Assembly (NCBI GenBank): GCA_947496175.1
Contig: CANMBU010000001.1
Span: 434,001-498,000, forward strand
Source: an uncultured Roseovarius sp.
GTDB lineage: Bacteria; Pseudomonadota; Alphaproteobacteria; Rhodobacterales; Rhodobacteraceae
Length of the DNA stretch: 64,000 bases
Direction: 5' to 3'
Below, one piece after another: positions 62,828-64,000 of the stretch. Under the pieces are notes generated by a model. It made no database searches. It was not told where the DNA came from and saw only the letters and a program-made list of their open reading frames with translations. How positions within the stretch are numbered: the stretch's first letter is position 1; each line of letters begins with the position of its first letter. The translations under genes and the position numbers were made by a program.

Positions 62828-63274
62828 TCACCCCGGCAGCGTTCCATCCAGCACGTAGCGCAAAATCTCAACCACCTGCCCCGGCTCGCGCGTCACAGCC
62901 AGAGCTGCCGCGTCGACCTCTTTCAAGGCGTGGTCATGCTCGGGCGGTTGCAGGATGATAAGCGACTTGCCCAAGGCGCTTGCATAGCCTGCGTCAAAGG
63001 CTGCGTTCCATTGCTTGTACTTCTCGCCAAAGCGCACCACGACCACGTCGGCATCGGCAATCCCCTTGCGGGTGCGAATGGCGTTGACCATGGCCCCCTT
63101 GTGGTCATGCCAGTACTTGTTTTCTTCCGCACCCAGGATCGACACGCCGCAATCGTCAGAGGCCGCGTGATCCGTAACGGGCGCGCTGAACACCACATCC
63201 AGCCCCTTGGCGCCTGCGATAATCTGTTCGCGCCAATCGGTATGAATTTCACCTGACAAATAAACGTTCAGCAT
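62828..63274 (-). CDS. YtoQ family protein
   Basis: 148 residues of a conserved family of unknown function. The N terminus MLNVYLSGEIHTDWREQI and the segment GVSILGAEENKYWHDHKGAM are diagnostic. The fold is related to nucleoside 2-deoxyribosyltransferases (Glu and His in conserved positions), which suggests a nucleotide substrate. GGAGACC precedes the ATG. Separated by 58 bases from the methyltransferase gene upstream. Confidence 0.88.
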   Translation of the reverse strand: MLNVYLSGEIHTDWREQIIAGAKGLDVVFSAPVTDHAASDDCGVSILGAEENKYWHDHKGAMVNAIRTRKGIADADVVVVRFGEKYKQWNAAFDAGYASALGKSLIILQPPEHDHALKEVDAAALAVTREPGQVVEILRYVLDGTLPG

Positions 63275-63332
63275 GGGCCGGTCTCCTCGTTTTGCTAGCG
63301 CTTAACCTGCGGCGGCGGCAAAGAAAAGCAAG

Positions 63333-63962
63333 TCAGGCCGGGTGTGCGGCGACAAAATGGTTTGGCGGGCGCACCGGGTAATTGCCGGTCTCGATAATGC
63401 GGAAGCCAGCGGTGGTGATTTCCTGGTCCATGTCAATACGGCTGAGAAAGCGCACGAACGGGGCTTTGCTTAACCATTGCATGACCGGAATGGCACGTTT
63501 CAAAAGGCCAAATTTGAACCCCAGATCACGTTCGCCAATACAGGGCGTTTTGGAGATAAAGACACCGCCTGGTTTCAGCAGGTTTTGCACCCGCGCGTAG
63601 ACCTGATGCGTGTCCGGCACCAAGTGCAGAAGGTTGAGCGCGATCACCGCGTCAAAGCTGCCGGTCTCAAATACAGAGTCAAACACATCGGCCACGCGGA
63701 ACTCCACATTGTCCGGTACATCTCGCAAATGCGCTTGCGCGATCATGCCTTCGGAAAAGTCCGTCGCAATATAGGTTTCGACATCAGCCGCCAACCGCTC
63801 GGCTGTGCCTCCGGTACCGCAGCCGATTTCCAGCACGCGTGCATTGGGCGGCAGATGTGCCCGGATACGGCTCAGGGTCTGCTCATAGGCCTCCATGTCC
63901 GAGATTGGCCGGGCAGCGTATTTTGCAGCGAGTTTTGTCCAGAATTTGGAATCAGGGTGCAT
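63333..63962 (-). CDS. class I SAM-dependent methyltransferase
   Basis: 209 residues. Motif I is VLEIGCGTGGTAERLA, the acidic SAM-ribose residue is in IATDFSEGM, and motif III is DAVIALNLLHLVPD. It looks like a small-molecule methyltransferase of the UbiE-like kind, substrate unknown. The start was taken at the ATG with AAGGAGA upstream; the extra 12 residues from 63998 look untranslated. Confidence 0.9.
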   Translation of the reverse strand: MHPDSKFWTKLAAKYAARPISDMEAYEQTLSRIRAHLPPNARVLEIGCGTGGTAERLAADVETYIATDFSEGMIAQAHLRDVPDNVEFRVADVFDSVFETGSFDAVIALNLLHLVPDTHQVYARVQNLLKPGGVFISKTPCIGERDLGFKFGLLKRAIPVMQWLSKAPFVRFLSRIDMDQEITTAGFRIIETGNYPVRPPNHFVAAHPA

Positions 63963-64000
63963 TGCATCTCTCCTTTGCCACACCCTATAAATCCGCATGA

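Overview
The window looks like chromosomal DNA of a marine alphaproteobacterium of the Roseobacter group (Rhodobacteraceae). The evidence is a tuf/tRNA-Trp/secE/nusG/rplKA/rplJL/rpoBC block, a pckA gene divergent from a ChvI-ChvG-HprK-RapZ-EIIA-HPr operon, the family types DUF3576, DUF3179 and DUF6473, and the order HIG1-type membrane protein, cob(I)alamin adenosyltransferase, etfBA, 3-hydroxyacyl-CoA dehydrogenase. No lineage search could be run, so the taxonomy is inference from gene content and order.

Layout. 0-9 kb: housekeeping and accessory genes (glutathione S-transferase, GFA protein, holA, lptE, leuS, a glycosyltransferase, a DUF3576 lipoprotein, a YggS protein, an L,D-transpeptidase-fold protein). 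9-19.3 kb, minus strand: rplJ-rplL-rpoB-rpoC with a structured L10 leader and a final terminator. 19.7-29.2 kb: a catabolic island of eleven genes. Eight minus-strand genes form a probable operon (guanidinobutyrase-type ureohydrolase, polyamine-type ABC importer, cobalt-type nitrile hydratase alpha, beta and accessory protein). A LysR gene sits upstream of it, and a divergent pair (zinc alcohol dehydrogenase, nitrilase-superfamily amidohydrolase) is on the plus strand. 29.8-39.9 kb: a solitary DnaB-like ATPase, then rplA, rplK, a DUF3179 gene, nusG, secE, membrane proteins, tRNA-Trp and tuf, all minus strand. 40-47.5 kb: two lipoproteins, a cytochrome P450, a YHS protein, parC, an SH3 protein and a short-chain dehydrogenase. 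47.5-52.2 kb: cobalamin adenosyltransferase, etfBA and 3-hydroxybutyryl-CoA dehydrogenase. 52.2-57.7 kb: an acyltransferase and the regulatory PTS/ChvIG operon, with pckA divergent (58.1-59.7 kb). 59.8-64 kb: a long intergenic stretch with a repeat and a palindrome, a GAF-LuxR regulator, a Tat-exported metallo-beta-lactamase-fold protein, a YtoQ protein and a methyltransferase.

How the genes work together. The most interesting unit is 19.7-29.2 kb. The encoded steps can be chained as nitrile to amide (nitrile hydratase), amide to acid (nitrilase-family amidase), and guanidino acid to amino acid plus urea (GbuA-like ureohydrolase). A transporter of the type used for cationic polyamines would import the substrate. 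This suggests a pathway for a guanidino-nitrile or guanidino-amide such as 4-guanidinobutyronitrile, converging on GABA. It lies between rplA and rplJ, which are adjacent in most bacteria.

The second notable signal is a pair of about 102-bp intergenic elements, near 33.6 kb and 59.8 kb. Each contains five CGGT units spaced exactly 11 bp, bracketed by GTTAA(C/T) ends. Each lies just beyond an intrinsic terminator and in the same orientation as the gene upstream of it.
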